Below are positions 22,181 through 32,249 of a stretch of DNA of 64,000 nt, in pieces (within the stretch, counting starts at the first letter, position 1; each line of letters begins with the position of its first letter). The notes below the pieces were generated by a model. That model saw only the letters and a program-made list of their open reading frames with translations. It was not told the origin of the DNA and ran no database searches. The DNA comes from Phymorhynchus buccinoides. Taxonomy: Eukaryota > Mollusca > Gastropoda > Neogastropoda > Raphitomidae. A program made the position numbers and the translations under genes. The DNA lies in assembly GCA_017654935.2 (NCBI GenBank), contig CM065711.1, positions 27,614,555-27,678,554 of the forward strand, in the 5' to 3' direction.

Positions 22181-22242
22181 ATAAGTAGAGAACTATAGAA
22201 TACCGATTCTGACTCAAACTTCAGCATCCCCATTGTATAATT

Positions 22243-22615
22243 CAGGCATGGTAGTGGGGGCAAAGTGAGTGTCGCGGAAGAATATCCAACCGATTCTGCA
22301 TTTCATTTGAAAGATGTCGACTCAAACTAAAATGATGAAGTTGGGCGTCAAAATGAAGAAGAAGAAGAAGAAAAAGAAGCACTAGGATCACAAATCTGGA
22401 AACGTGTGGGCGTGAGCTAGGCCGCGCACGACTGCTAACTTCGGCGGGAAGTTGCTTGTTCAGTCATTCACATCCGGTTCCGCAAAGTGATTGCATAGGT
22501 TTTAACGCACGTAATTTTTAGGCACCCGAGCGAATTTTTACCCCGGCTTTTTTTAATATTTGATCAAATGTTCACTTTTGCGGATTTCCCACAATTTGCG
22601 GTTCTATCATGCCTG
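22243..22615. mobile_element. hAT-type MITE, CAGGCATGGTAG ends, 6-bp duplication
   Basis: Inverted ends CAGGCATGGTAG and CTATCATGCCTG, with ATAATT repeated directly on both sides. Interior landmarks are ACCGATTCTGCATTTCATTT and CGCGCACGACTGCTAACTTC. A diverged copy with the same right-hand flank occurs at 24085-24572, and a left-truncated copy at 39735-39990. Confidence 0.82.
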
Positions 22616-22899
22616 ATAATTATTACATTGCCTTTGTAAACTTCCAAGATAGAACAACTAGACTAAGTTCAAAATGCCCCAAATCGCTTGTGGTCAATTT
22701 TTTTTTGGGGGGGGGATGAATTACAAAAAAATGGAACTTCGTCGGAAGTTCAGTTTTTGGTAACATTAAAAAATACTGAAATCAGTGTAAAAATGAAAGA
22801 GTAGCACACATGACAAAAAAAAAAATAACCAATATTTATAGGGATTTCCTAGTTAAAGTACAGATCGAATATTCCACAAGTTCTTAAAAAAATAATCTT

Positions 22900-23135
22900 A
22901 GATTATTTTTACGAGATGATTTTTATTTCTTGATGATGAAAATGATGTTTTACGTCCTCTCGGTCACAGACACATATGGGACATTTGTAAATACAAAGAT
23001 GGTGGGAACAATACTGGCTGCAATGCCCGGAGGCAGTGCAACACCAGTAAAGTCCTGAGTTTTTAACAATATAGATAGGTGTAGCGGTAACCACGCCTCG
23101 GTTAAACCTCATCGGCTATGGTACCGCCACATTTT
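22900..23135. repeat. Dispersed repeat, inverted copy at 51965-52145
   Basis: Shares GGTAACCACGCCTCGGTTAA, CCTCATCGGCTATGG and CAGTAAAGTCC with 51965-52145 in the opposite orientation. A short Cys-rich minus-strand frame here (23112 to 22909) is inside the repeat and not supported as a gene. Confidence 0.7.
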
Positions 23136-23399
23136 TTTTACTCTTTCTTCACAAACACGTATACATAAAAAACGCCTTTGTCTCAAAATTTTTAGGAAAA
23201 AATAAATTAAAAAAGAGCAAGAATAAAACAGTTCAAAAACATCACCTACCTTTCATGGGGACTGTTCAGGCTGTTTCTGAAGTGTCTCCTTTCTAGACGT
23301 TATTCTGACTTTCAGGCCCTTCTCTTGCTCTTCAAACGTTTTTAATTTTTGAAATGAATAAGGGGTAAGAACTTCTCGTAAATTAACTCCCTTGTTTTA

Positions 23400-23690
23400 C
23401 CAAAGTTATTTATGGCACCGATTCGCCTGCAAAGTGAAAGTAGTATACCATTCACCTAGCAGTGCATGGGTCAGAACCAAAGTGAGACAAGCAAAGCATC
23501 ATTCTTGAAAAAGAATGTGCCAAGCTCGCCTTTATGACCCTCACCCACACAGTACACATCAACAATGGTGGAGAGGACAACATACAAACAAATCAACACA
23601 TGTCCAAGAGTGGCATAGCCTTCTAACCTTGAATATGTTACACATAAACAACATACATAGTTTATCTTGTAGACTTTCGATTACAGTCAT
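23400..23690. repeat. Inverted copy of the 5420-5650 repeat
   Basis: Holds AAGTGAGACAAGCAAAGCAT and GTGGAGAGGACAACATACAA, the reverse complement of sequence at 5420-5650. It is followed at 23704 by a left end of the CATGGGTGCTACT element family. Confidence 0.7.
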
Positions 23691-24084
23691 AAATTTCCGG
23701 GCATGGGTGCTACTCCACAAAATGAAAAAAACTGAAAGGTAGGGGTCCAGGGACTCATGGCCCTGGCAGCCCCGTTGGACGATTCAGCGGGGCAACTTAA
23801 GAGAGATACAACGAGACAGTTAAAATGAGACAGAGACAGTTTTTTACCCGAAATAACTGTCTTCTCATTTGATATATTTCTTTTTGCTCTTCTGTGTAAT
23901 CCTTTCTGAAATACTGAATTCAAAGTCCGGTTGAATCAATGATGTAAAAATACTGTTGTAGCCAGTCCAGTGTGTGAGAACTGACGAGAAGCCTTATTCT
24001 CAAGGGATCTTTGCTGCTACCATGCATGTCATTATTAGCTAACCACCGTAATTAAGAGATCAAATAACAGTCTAGTCTCATGCT

Positions 24085-24660
24085 CAGGTATGGTAGTGGG
24101 GGCAAAGTGAGTGTCGCGGAAGAATATCCAACCGATTCTGCATTTCATTTGAAAGATGTCGACTCAAACTAAAATGATGAAGTTGAGCGTCAAAATGAAG
24201 AATAAGAAAAGGAAGCACTAGGATCACAAATCTGGAAACGTGTGGCGTGAGCTAGGCCGCACACGACTGCTAACTTCGGCGGGAAGTTGCTTGTTAAGCT
24301 ATTCACATCCAGTTCCGCGAAGCGATTACATAGGTTTTAATGCACATAATTTTTAGGAACCCGAGCGAATTTTTACCCCGGCTTTTTTAAAATATTTGAT
24401 CAAATGTTCACTTTTGCGGATTTTCCGCGATTTGTGGTTCTATCATGCCTGATAATCATTACATTGCCTTTGTAAACTTCCAAGATAGAACAACTAGACT
24501 AAGTTCAAAACGCCCCAAATCGCTTGTGGTCAATTTTTGTTGTTGATGAATTACAAAAAAATGGAACTTCGTCAGCGGATTTTTACCACAGCTTTTTTGT
24601 GAGTGTGTCAAATTTGTACTTGCACGGAGTTTCCGCGATTCGCGGAGGTCTACCATGCTG
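24085..24660. mobile_element. Second copy of the CAGGCATGGTAG MITE with duplicated flank
   Basis: Matches 22243-22760 across the MITE and about 120 bases beyond its right end (CAACTAGACTAAGTTCAAAA), so the pair is a duplication of a larger segment. A further CTACCATGCTG end at 24650-24660 closes a composite element. Confidence 0.7.
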
Positions 24661-25054
24661 CATCGTCTTCGCCTCTGACTAGAAAGACCAGAAGTAATTA
24701 CTGGAGTACTGCCGACCTGTATTATAGTGGGTAATTATCTAATTATAACAGAAAGGGAAATTCTTATCACGTCAAGTAGAGTGTAAGAAGGAAATTCATA
24801 AAAATGCTTTAGATGTTCTGCATTTGAAAACATTTTCGTTACTTTTTTTGCATTTCCAAAAAATTCTTTAATTTTTTTAAACTTTTTAACTCTTTTTTTT
24901 ATAACTTTTTCTTCTCAAGTCTTTTGAGCACTTATTTATCAAGTTGCTTAATATCTTGTTAAGTTATTACACAAGTTTGTAATCAAGTTATTATTTAAGT
25001 TTTTATTAAGTTCTTGTTGAAGTCAACTTCAAGTCGCTAATAAGTTCTTTTCAA
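24661..25054. other. AT-rich intron with CAAGTT/TAAGTT simple repeats
   Basis: Repeated TTAAGTT, CAAGTTCTT and AAGTTATT words, also seen at 25325-25470 on the other side of the inserted dispersed element. No genes. Confidence 0.6.
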
Positions 25055-25325
25055 GTCGCATCTTCTGTGCTTGTAACTTCCTTTAATCTGCCACTCTCTT
25101 TGACTCTGCCTTTTCCCTTTGCTTACTGTCATCTACTATCTTTCTGCCTTACCGGTCCATTCTCCTGCCTTTTTTTTTTCAAGAAACACTTTTCAAAAAC
25201 ATTTCCTCCAGCCGAAGTCGGACTTGCTGGGCCTAACTATTTCGTAGTTAGGCGCATAACAGCAGCATGACGCATCTGCGCTCATAATTGACAGGAAACT
25301 GTCTGAGCGATCGAAGAAGAAGAAG
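25055..25325 (-). mobile_element. Inverted copy of the CTTCTTCGATCGCTCAGAC element
   Basis: Reverse complement of the family at 5754-6090, including AGTCGGACTTGCTGGGCC and the terminal CTGAGCGATCGAAGAAGAAG. Confidence 0.75.
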
Positions 25326-25479
25326 TAAGTCGCATCAAGTTTTTATTAAGTTCCAACACAAAACCTTTAAAAGTTATTGCTTAGTACTTATATATAAGTT
25401 GTTATTTAAGTTTTATTAATTTCTCATTGAGTTACTTATTTAAGTTATTGTTAAGTTTTTATTAAGTTCTCATCGGTGG

Positions 25480-26125
25480 ACACAGTGTAACCAATCTCAC
25501 CGGTGGACACAATCTAACCAATCTCATCAGTGGACTAACCAATCTCACTGGTGGACACAATCTAACCAAAATGCAACCAATCTCACCGGTGAATACACAA
25601 TGTAACCAATCTCACAATGTAACTAATCTCACCGGTGGACACAGTGTAACCAATCTCAATGTAACCAATCACACCAGTGGACACACAATGTAACCAATCT
25701 CACCGGTGGACACAATCTAACCAATCTCACAATGTAACCAATCTCAGCGGTGGTCACAATGTAACCAATCTCACCGGTGGACACAATGTAACCAATCTCA
25801 CCAGTGGACACAATCTAACCAAAATCTCACAGTGTAACCAATCTCACTGGTGAAAACAATGTAACCAATCTCATTGGTGAAAACAATGCAACCAATCTCA
25901 CAATGTAGCCAATCTCACTGGTGAAAACAATGTAACCAATCTCACTGGTGAAAACAATGTAACCAATCTCACTGGTGAAAACAATGTAACCAATCTCACA
26001 ATGTAACCAATCTCACTGGTGAAAACAATGTAATCAATCTCACTGGTGAAAACAATGTAACCAATCTCACTGGTGGACACAATCTAACCAATCTCACCGA
26101 AAGACACAATGTAACCCAGTCTCAC
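25480..26125. repeat. Donor-derived minisatellite of ANK1-C
   Basis: About 20-25 copies of a 20-40-bp unit (AACCAATCTCACCGGTGGAC, then ACAATGT). On the minus strand the unit reads CACCGGTGAGATTGGTTACATTGTGTC. The adjoining exon ends ATCACCG|GTGAGACTGGGTTAC, so the array copies the last exon bases, the donor and the intron start. Most units retain GTGAGA. Confidence 0.88.
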
Positions 26126-26339
26126 CGGTGATGCAGCAGAGGAAGAGGGCGATGTGGTACCACGTAGTTTCCTCGTCCTCTGGCAGCATGGAGGCGGGGC
26201 TCACCCCCTGCAGGAGGAGGGCCAGCACCAGGTCGGAGACCCATCGCCTCTGGAAGTCCCCCGGCTGACCCTCCTCCATCTGAGCCACCAGGGAGTGCAG
26301 GGGCGCCTTGCTGCACTTCAGGGACATGGCGTAGCCCAC
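26126..26339 (-). CDS. TRANK1-like: TRANK1-like exon, cassette C, ankyrin segment 1 (ANK1-C)
   Basis: Internal exon of 214 bp. Acceptor TGGGCAG|GTG, phase 0 in; donor G|GTGAGA, phase 1 out. It is open from VGYAMSLKCSKAPLHSLV to WYHIALFLCCIT. WVSDLVLALLLQGVSPASML followed by TTWYHIALFLC matches the divergent first ankyrin segment of TRANK1-like proteins (LVxxLLxxG then T-x-x-H-x-A). It is longer than ANK1-D (136 bp) and ANK1-B (148 bp) because of about 25 extra N-terminal codons, but keeps the same phases. A second copy of its 5' end and acceptor is present at 26694-26770. Confidence 0.78.
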
Positions 26340-26399
26340 CTGCCCAAACGGGAACCAAAACAGCTTAGTGCTGCAGCCTTAGGGCTAGTTCTTCTTCTT

Positions 26400-26830
26400 C
26401 TTCGATCGCTCAGACGCACATATACACGCACACACACACACTCTGTCTCTCCCACACATACACCAGCTTCACACAGTATGAATGTGTCAGTACACCAAAC
26501 ACTAGGTCACACAGAAACCCAGACATTTTTGTATCAAACAACAACACTTAACTCTTAGCATCCAATACGGGGGGGACTCTCCCACACATAGACCAGCTTC
26601 GCACAGTATGAATGTGTCAGTACACCAAGCACTAGGTCACACAGAAACCCAAACATTTTTGTATCAAACAACAACACTTAAGGCTCTTGGAAACGTCCTG
26701 GTGCACTCCAGGAACATGGCGTAGCCCACCTGCCAACCGGGAACCAAACAGCTTAGTGCTGCAGCCTTAGGGGTAGTTCTTCTTCTTCTATTACTTCGAT
26801 CGCTCAGACAGTTTCCTGTCAATAGGGCAT
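26400..26830. repeat. ANK1-C acceptor copy plus dispersed CCAGCTTCACACAGTATGAA repeats
   Basis: At 26694-26770 the sequence duplicates the exon 5' end and acceptor region of 26310-26390 (GGCGTAGCCCACCTGC, AACAGCTTAGTGCTGCAGCC). Two copies of a 100-bp segment (ACCAGCTTCACACAGTATGA) lie between the original and the copy. More copies of that segment are at 28675 and 29265. Confidence 0.8.
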
Positions 26831-26935
26831 TTGCCGTGTGCCGGCGACCTTGAATTTAACCCGCATTCTTTGTTTCATCAAACAATAGTGAAAATTCACT
26901 TGATCTTATTTGAGACAAAGAATGCAAGTTAGCTA
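26826..26935. mobile_element. MITE fragments, including a GCATTCTTTGT hairpin
   Basis: ATAGGGCATTTGCCGTG at 26824 is one end of the MITE complete at 42621-42758. It is followed by a small inverted repeat, GCATTCTTTGT at 26863 against ACAAAGAATGC at 26920. Confidence 0.55.
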
Positions 26936-27890
26936 CTCAGAGATGATAAATTTTATGTTAGTTGCACTCTTTGATGTCTAAGGAAAGTGGACAAATGATC
27001 AGCATCACTATGCAGTGCTTCAATCCAGTGCTGTTGAGGGGATAAAACATCATATGATTTTTTTCTAGTTGGACTCCATACTTTCATAATGCCATCACAT
27101 AGAGTCTTCAAAGTTGGCTTAAAATGGACAGAGTAATGCATTGTATCAGTGTGCAAAATTTCATGTAAATATCTTTATTAGTTCCTGAGAAACAAAAATA
27201 AACAATAATTCCCCTCCGAACACGCAGTGCGTCACCTTAACCCTCTCTAGGACACAAACGCCAAATGTGCCCGAATTTTGTCAACTCATGCAGCCCGTAT
27301 GCGCCGATTACGCCCGCTGAACGCCAGATCTAGTACGTTCACTTTCACTTTCTCCCTACCCAAAATGCAATATACTAAGTTAGTTCTTCCCGTTCCTGAC
27401 TCTCAGTGGTCCGTTTTTGGTTCTTACAGCAAGGGAAAGCACCCACTAGTCTTTTTGAACGGATTTTTCGAAGTGACCCAAAAAAAGTTTCTTCTTTCCA
27501 CGTGACGTGACGCAGTATTGACTCGGCGCGATGCTCGGAGCGCCATTACGGATTTTTTTTATTCCAATTCATGGTTTGTTGTGTGACAGTGTGTTAGCTT
27601 TGGAATAATAATATCATCATTGCTATTCAATATGCATCTTTCAGAAATGAAATGTGAGTTAGACTTTATTCTGGGTGATTTTTTGAATGAAAAGATTTGG
27701 TGTGACGTTCGGAGTTAATTCCCATCTCTCGGGAACTGGGATCGATTCCCGGTTCGAATGGTCAGGAGTCATTGGGTTAAAAGACCCGTTTACAGTTCAA
27801 ACAAGAGGGTCAACCCCAAATCTCATTGTTCAACTTATGTTCCACATCTTTGTTGCATCCCTTTGATACCTGACAAATTAAAGTTTGCCC
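26936..27890. other. Intron, possible TTAA element, nothing coding
   Basis: TTAACCCTCTCTAGGACAC at 27238 resembles the left end of TTAA-type MITEs, but no matching right end was located. A tRNA-like B-box (GATTCCCGGTTCGAAT) at 27743-27760 hints at a SINE fragment. No exon-like frame with splice sites. Confidence 0.45.
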
Positions 27891-27894
27891 CCCT

Positions 27895-28345
27895 GAAGCT
27901 TATCTTCAGCAAAATCTGCATGGAGGCAGAGGGTGGATGCCTCGTGCCTCCATACGGGGAGCTGGACGACCCCGCCCCCTCCACGAGTCTCTCCCCGTGG
28001 GAATACCAGGGGAGGGGTCTTGCAAAAATAGTTCCCCCACCTTCTGGAAGTTCTGTGCTTGTAACTTCCTCTAATCTTCCACTGTCTTTGACTCTGCCTT
28101 TTTCCTTTGCTTACTGTCATCTACCATCTTTCTGACTTATTGGCCCCATTCTCCTGCCTTTCCTCCCCCCCCCCCAAAAAAAAAACCCAACTCCCACCAA
28201 AATAACTTTTCTCCTTTGAGCTCCTCCGAAATCGGAATGTGTCGGCTGTATGCAGTGGGGAGACCAGTGGAAAACTGAAAACCAGACACATACGTACCTT
28301 ACACCACTATGACCTGGGAACGCAGAAGAAGAAGAAAAGATGAAA
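27895..28345. mobile_element. Dispersed-element fragments ending in (GAA)n
   Basis: 27895-28180 is a diverged inverted copy of the CGATCGCTCAGAC family with a GC-rich extension. 28205-28345 (GAAATCGGAATGTGTCGG to AGAAGAAGAAGAA) has a second copy at 62180-62310. Confidence 0.65.
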
Positions 28346-28403
28346 TCTGCACAAAATCGGGGAAAATAAGAAGCCCTGAAAAATGTCTACAGCAGACACT
28401 CAC

Positions 28404-28609
28404 CTTCAGTTTTCCCTCCCTGTAGCAGTCTGCAAACGTCCACCCAGCATGCAGCAGGGCCTGGTCGGCCATCTTGTCGTCGGGCGGGCCGAGCACCAGG
28501 CGTTTGATGGTGTCCCAGCATGCACTCTTGCTCAGCGACTCCACCACGCGACTCCAGCAGGCCCCGAGGTAGGGCTTCATGCGCTTCAGCACAGAGTCCG
28601 CTTCCTTGT
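28404..28609 (-). CDS. TRANK1-like: TRANK1-like exon, cassette C, linker exon
   Basis: Internal exon of 206 bp. Acceptor TTGGCAG|AC, phase 1 in (codon completed as Asp); donor AAG|GTGAGT, phase 0 out. It is open from KEADSVLKRMKPYLGACWSR to LLHAGWTFADCYREGKLK. ACWSRVVESLSKSACWDTIK corresponds to the TRANK1 Val-Trp-x-x-Val-hydrophobic helix followed by a Trp, and to VDIWAKV and EVWSKIL in the other cassettes. It is thirty bases shorter than its two paralogues. It lies between TPR2-C (36171-36324) and ANK1-C, in a position that preserves both phases. Confidence 0.75.
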
Positions 28610-29640
28610 CTGCCAATAACAACAGGTTGTTTTTATCTTTAACCCTTTCACTGTCCGCTCCCATGCCTACACACATACACCAGCTTCACACAGTATGAAT
28701 GTGTCAGTACACCAAACACTAGGTCACACAGAAACCCAGACAGAATGCATTTATTAACAATTGTCATGGTGTGTGGTACTATGACATTTTATGCACATTG
28801 TTTTTGGTCTAAAATAGGCTAATAGTTAACATAAAATGTCATAGAACACACACACCATGACAATAATACATCTATGAATTATTATTATTAAGCTGGGCCC
28901 GAGAAACTGATTATTTCCTTATTCTTTCATTATATTACCTATCAAGAGCTGCTTTTTTTTGTATTTACCGGTACTCCCATTCTGATTTTGCGCCGACTTT
29001 ATTTATATTACATGTATGTTGTTGGTGAAGAAACAGTGAGTGAAAGCAGGAATTGTGGAATAGTCAAGAGAAGGAATAAAATAAAATAAAAGAAAAAACC
29101 CAGACATTTTTGCGTCAAATAACAAACACTTAAGGCTCTTCTGAAATGTCCATCCTTAGTCAGACACACAGACAATAGGATGAATGAAAGAGAGTGGGGA
29201 AAAGCCTACCTCAAAAATATTTAACCCTTTCACTGTCCAGTCCCATGTCTACACACATACACCAGCTTCACACAGTATGAATGTGTCCTAGTACACCAAA
29301 CACTAGGTCACACAGAAACCCATACATTTTTTTATTATTAAATAACGACACTTAAGGCTCTTCGAAATGTCCATCTTAGTCAGCCACACAGACAATAGGA
29401 TGGATGAAAGAGAGTGGGGAAAAGAAATTTCAAAAAAAGAGGGAGGGGGGTAAGAAAAAAGGTGAAAAAGGGAGGGGGAGGGGGGAAAAGAGAAAAGGTG
29501 CAAGGAAAAAAGGAGGAAAGGGTTAAAAATGAAGACGGAAGTGGTGGTGGGTTGCATGATGAGTGAGCAAGATAGCGGATTATCCGCTATAAATGATTGG
29601 GTGCGGTGTGAGAGTTACATGCTACTCGAAAAAGAGTAGA
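28610..29640. other. Intron with repeated 100-bp segments and purine-rich tract
   Basis: Two blocks of the ACCAGCTTCACACAGTATGA segment (28675, 29265), each preceded by TTAACCCTTTCACTGTCC. An inverted pair ACAATTGTCATGGTGTGTG (28757) and CACACACCATGACAATAAT (28847) makes a roughly 110-bp hairpin. A GGGAGGGGGAGG purine tract is at 29440-29520. No coding sequence. Confidence 0.6.
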
Positions 29641-32237
29641 GTAAACAGGTCTGCTAAAAGGCATCAAACCAGGGCCTGTTATCTGAAGACCCTCATTTTC
29701 TTCATTTGGGGAGGTAAGGATAGGCCTTTACTTTATACACGTCACAGAGGAATTTCCAATATTGCAGATTTGGGTTTTTTCTCTACCCACAGGGTTCATA
29801 CTCTCAAACAGAGGAAAAAATCAAGGGTTTTTCAAGGGGTTTTCAAGGGGATTTTCTAATTTCTCAAGGGGCAGCTTTGGTTAGGAAATTGAATGAAAAC
29901 GAAAAGATATTTACCTTCCATACATGAGGCAATGTCAAAAGGTGCCATGCCCCACCCCTACCTCACAAAATTGTCCATAACTTAATTTCATGATGCTTAT
30001 GATCTCAGTGATTAGTCTGTCTGTGTTGTAGAAACATTAAAAATGTTTATTGAATAGTAAAAGCTATTGAAGACATCAAATTTTAAAAACTATTAGCGAA
30101 AATACCGGCACTAGATGGCCGAAATTGGCGTGCATTTTGACTGTGGTGAACAGTGCACCACTTGGAGGGCTTGTGGTTCCAAATAGATGCAAATAGCAAA
30201 CCCATTTTCAGTTGTATTATGTTCTTCTGTAATCTTTGCAACTATGATAATGTTCAAAATAAAATGTTCATGTGTATCTTTACGGTAATATGACCTCAAA
30301 GTCGGTATGTTACTTGCTACAATTGTCGTCACATTGAGAGCTAGTAGATAAGTGTTTACCTTGACTAACAAAAATATGGAACAAGTCTAAAATAAAGGTT
30401 ATAGATCCATTGGAAGTTGCACTTTTTATCACCTATTAGTACAATAGGTTTTTTGTGATAATAGTTAGCAAAATTACATCATTTACGGATTGTCGTCACG
30501 ACGTCACAAGTAACACTTATGAGCTTTCAATGCTTATTACAATTAAAAAATTCAGTCAACAAGAATGGAACCCACAGTTTCTGTAAACCTTCGACTCAGT
30601 GTGCAATGCTCAATAGCTTTTCCACTCTTTTCAACATCGAAAGAGCGAAGAGAAGGCTCATAAATTTTTGTTGTCACCAACCAAACAAAAACCAAGTGAG
30701 GAATTTATGTTCACAAGTAACATAATCTTGTAGCAAGTAACACACAAACCATAGTTCATTTTTATATCAATTCGATTGAAGCAATAATTTGGATGGAAAT
30801 ATTGACAGCTTGGCACAAAACTTCTTTATTTTGATCTACTCTTCTGCTAGTGGGTGCCAAAATTATGTTGTAGGGTAAGAGACCCCCTGTGACGGGAGAT
30901 CTTGTGGTGTCACATGTCACAAGTAACTCATGAGTTACGATTTTAAGATGAAATTAGGCACATTACAAGTTTACTTCACAACACTTTGGCTGTTTCAGTA
31001 ATACTGAAGCAATATTTCTTGAAAAAGTACTTTCTTTTCTGTTGGTTTATGAGACTTAATGACTTCAATCACATGTTACTTGCTACCTGTGACAACACTT
31101 CAATTTGTCGTCACATGGATTTGTGTAGCAACTAACATAAATAAAGTTCTACTCTCTTATTCATTTGGCTTGAATTTTTTAAAAATTATCATTACTTTAC
31201 AATATACACATGGAATGTTTCTTTTTTTGCTGTTTCTGAATTTTCTTTTATGGTAGGCAATTGTGTGCGAGTGAGGCAACGACGTATGTGTAGGTGATGA
31301 TACAAAATTAAGCATAACACATGTGTTATTACTAAAGTATCAAAAACAATTATACCAGATTATTCTAGCAATGTGACTTTATTTATTTCTGCTTTATGAA
31401 GATGATCTTTGCTTTACTCTTCACACAGCATAGTACTTTATGTTTTGACATGTCACAAGTAACATGCCTCCTGAAGCCAATTTAAAATTGTGATAAATCA
31501 TAATCTAAGCTAATTTATCCATAAATTCACACAAAGTCATTTTATTGGAGTTGAAAAGAAACAGAAAAGGTCAAAAGAATGGCTGACAATGACATTTTAT
31601 TTTTCACTTGCTTGGAAAGCACCTTTTGACATTGCCTCACATGTGAAATCCCAAAACAGTGATGAGCAGATGAAAGCAGCATTTTTTGTCTCTTCAAAGT
31701 TCATAAACACGATACATTTTTCATGCATACTTGTCCTTGCACTCGGCGATCCAAGCCTTATACTCCTCCTTATCTAGCCACAGTGGGCACAAAATACATT
31801 CTCCCTTCAGCATGACGACTTCTTTCCACGAAAACGCGCTTGTTTTCACAGGCGGATATTCGGTTTGCGCATGCCCAAACAAGAACCATAACTGACTCCG
31901 ACAAAAATTGTCTCCCTTTGGTTGTAGCAGACGACGAAGCGAATCTTCGAGAACGAAAATCTAAATTTCTTCGCGATGTTGTTCTCGGCTTTCAAACTCG
32001 TCAGTTCTGATGATTTTGCGCAGAAATGACTTTGGAAGCGTGATTTTCAATTTTTCCAAGGGATTTTCAAGGGATAGGGGCAAAAATGCCATTTTTCAAG
32101 GGTTTTCAAGAATCATTTTGGCAAGTTGAAATCTCAAGGGTTTTCAAGGGTTCTCAAGGGGCGTACGATTTCTCTCTACCCAGGTAAGATTAAAGGTTAT
32201 TTTGTTGTTGAAAAATGGATGGCGGCAAAAGGGTTAA
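29640..32237. mobile_element. Inverted TTAA MITE split by a 2.4-kb insertion
   Basis: Right end GGCGGCAAAAGGGTTAA at 32221-32237. Left-hand interior GGCATCAAACCAGGGCCTGT, GGTAAGGATAGGCC and GTCACAGAGGAATT is the reverse complement of the MITE at 9585-10247. The MITE is interrupted exactly at its TTCTCTACCCAGGTAA motif. Confidence 0.75.
29790..32173. mobile_element. 2.4-kb AT-rich insertion, unclassified
   Basis: Inserted in the MITE with CTCTACCCA (9 bp, possibly 10) repeated at both ends. It begins CAGGGTTCATACTCTC. Both ends carry direct, not inverted, repeats of TTTTCAAGGG. The interior is AT-rich with no long open frame, but the words CACAAGTAAC / GTTACTTG occur about ten times in both orientations (for example 30504, 30710, 30925, 31070, 31455). 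The family is unknown. Confidence 0.6.
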
Positions 32238-32249
32238 TGGTGTTAGAAC

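Noticed and set aside
22909..23112. Cys-rich 67-residue frame resembling a zinc-binding peptide.
   Set aside because: It lies in a dispersed repeat whose other copy (51965-52145) does not keep the frame.
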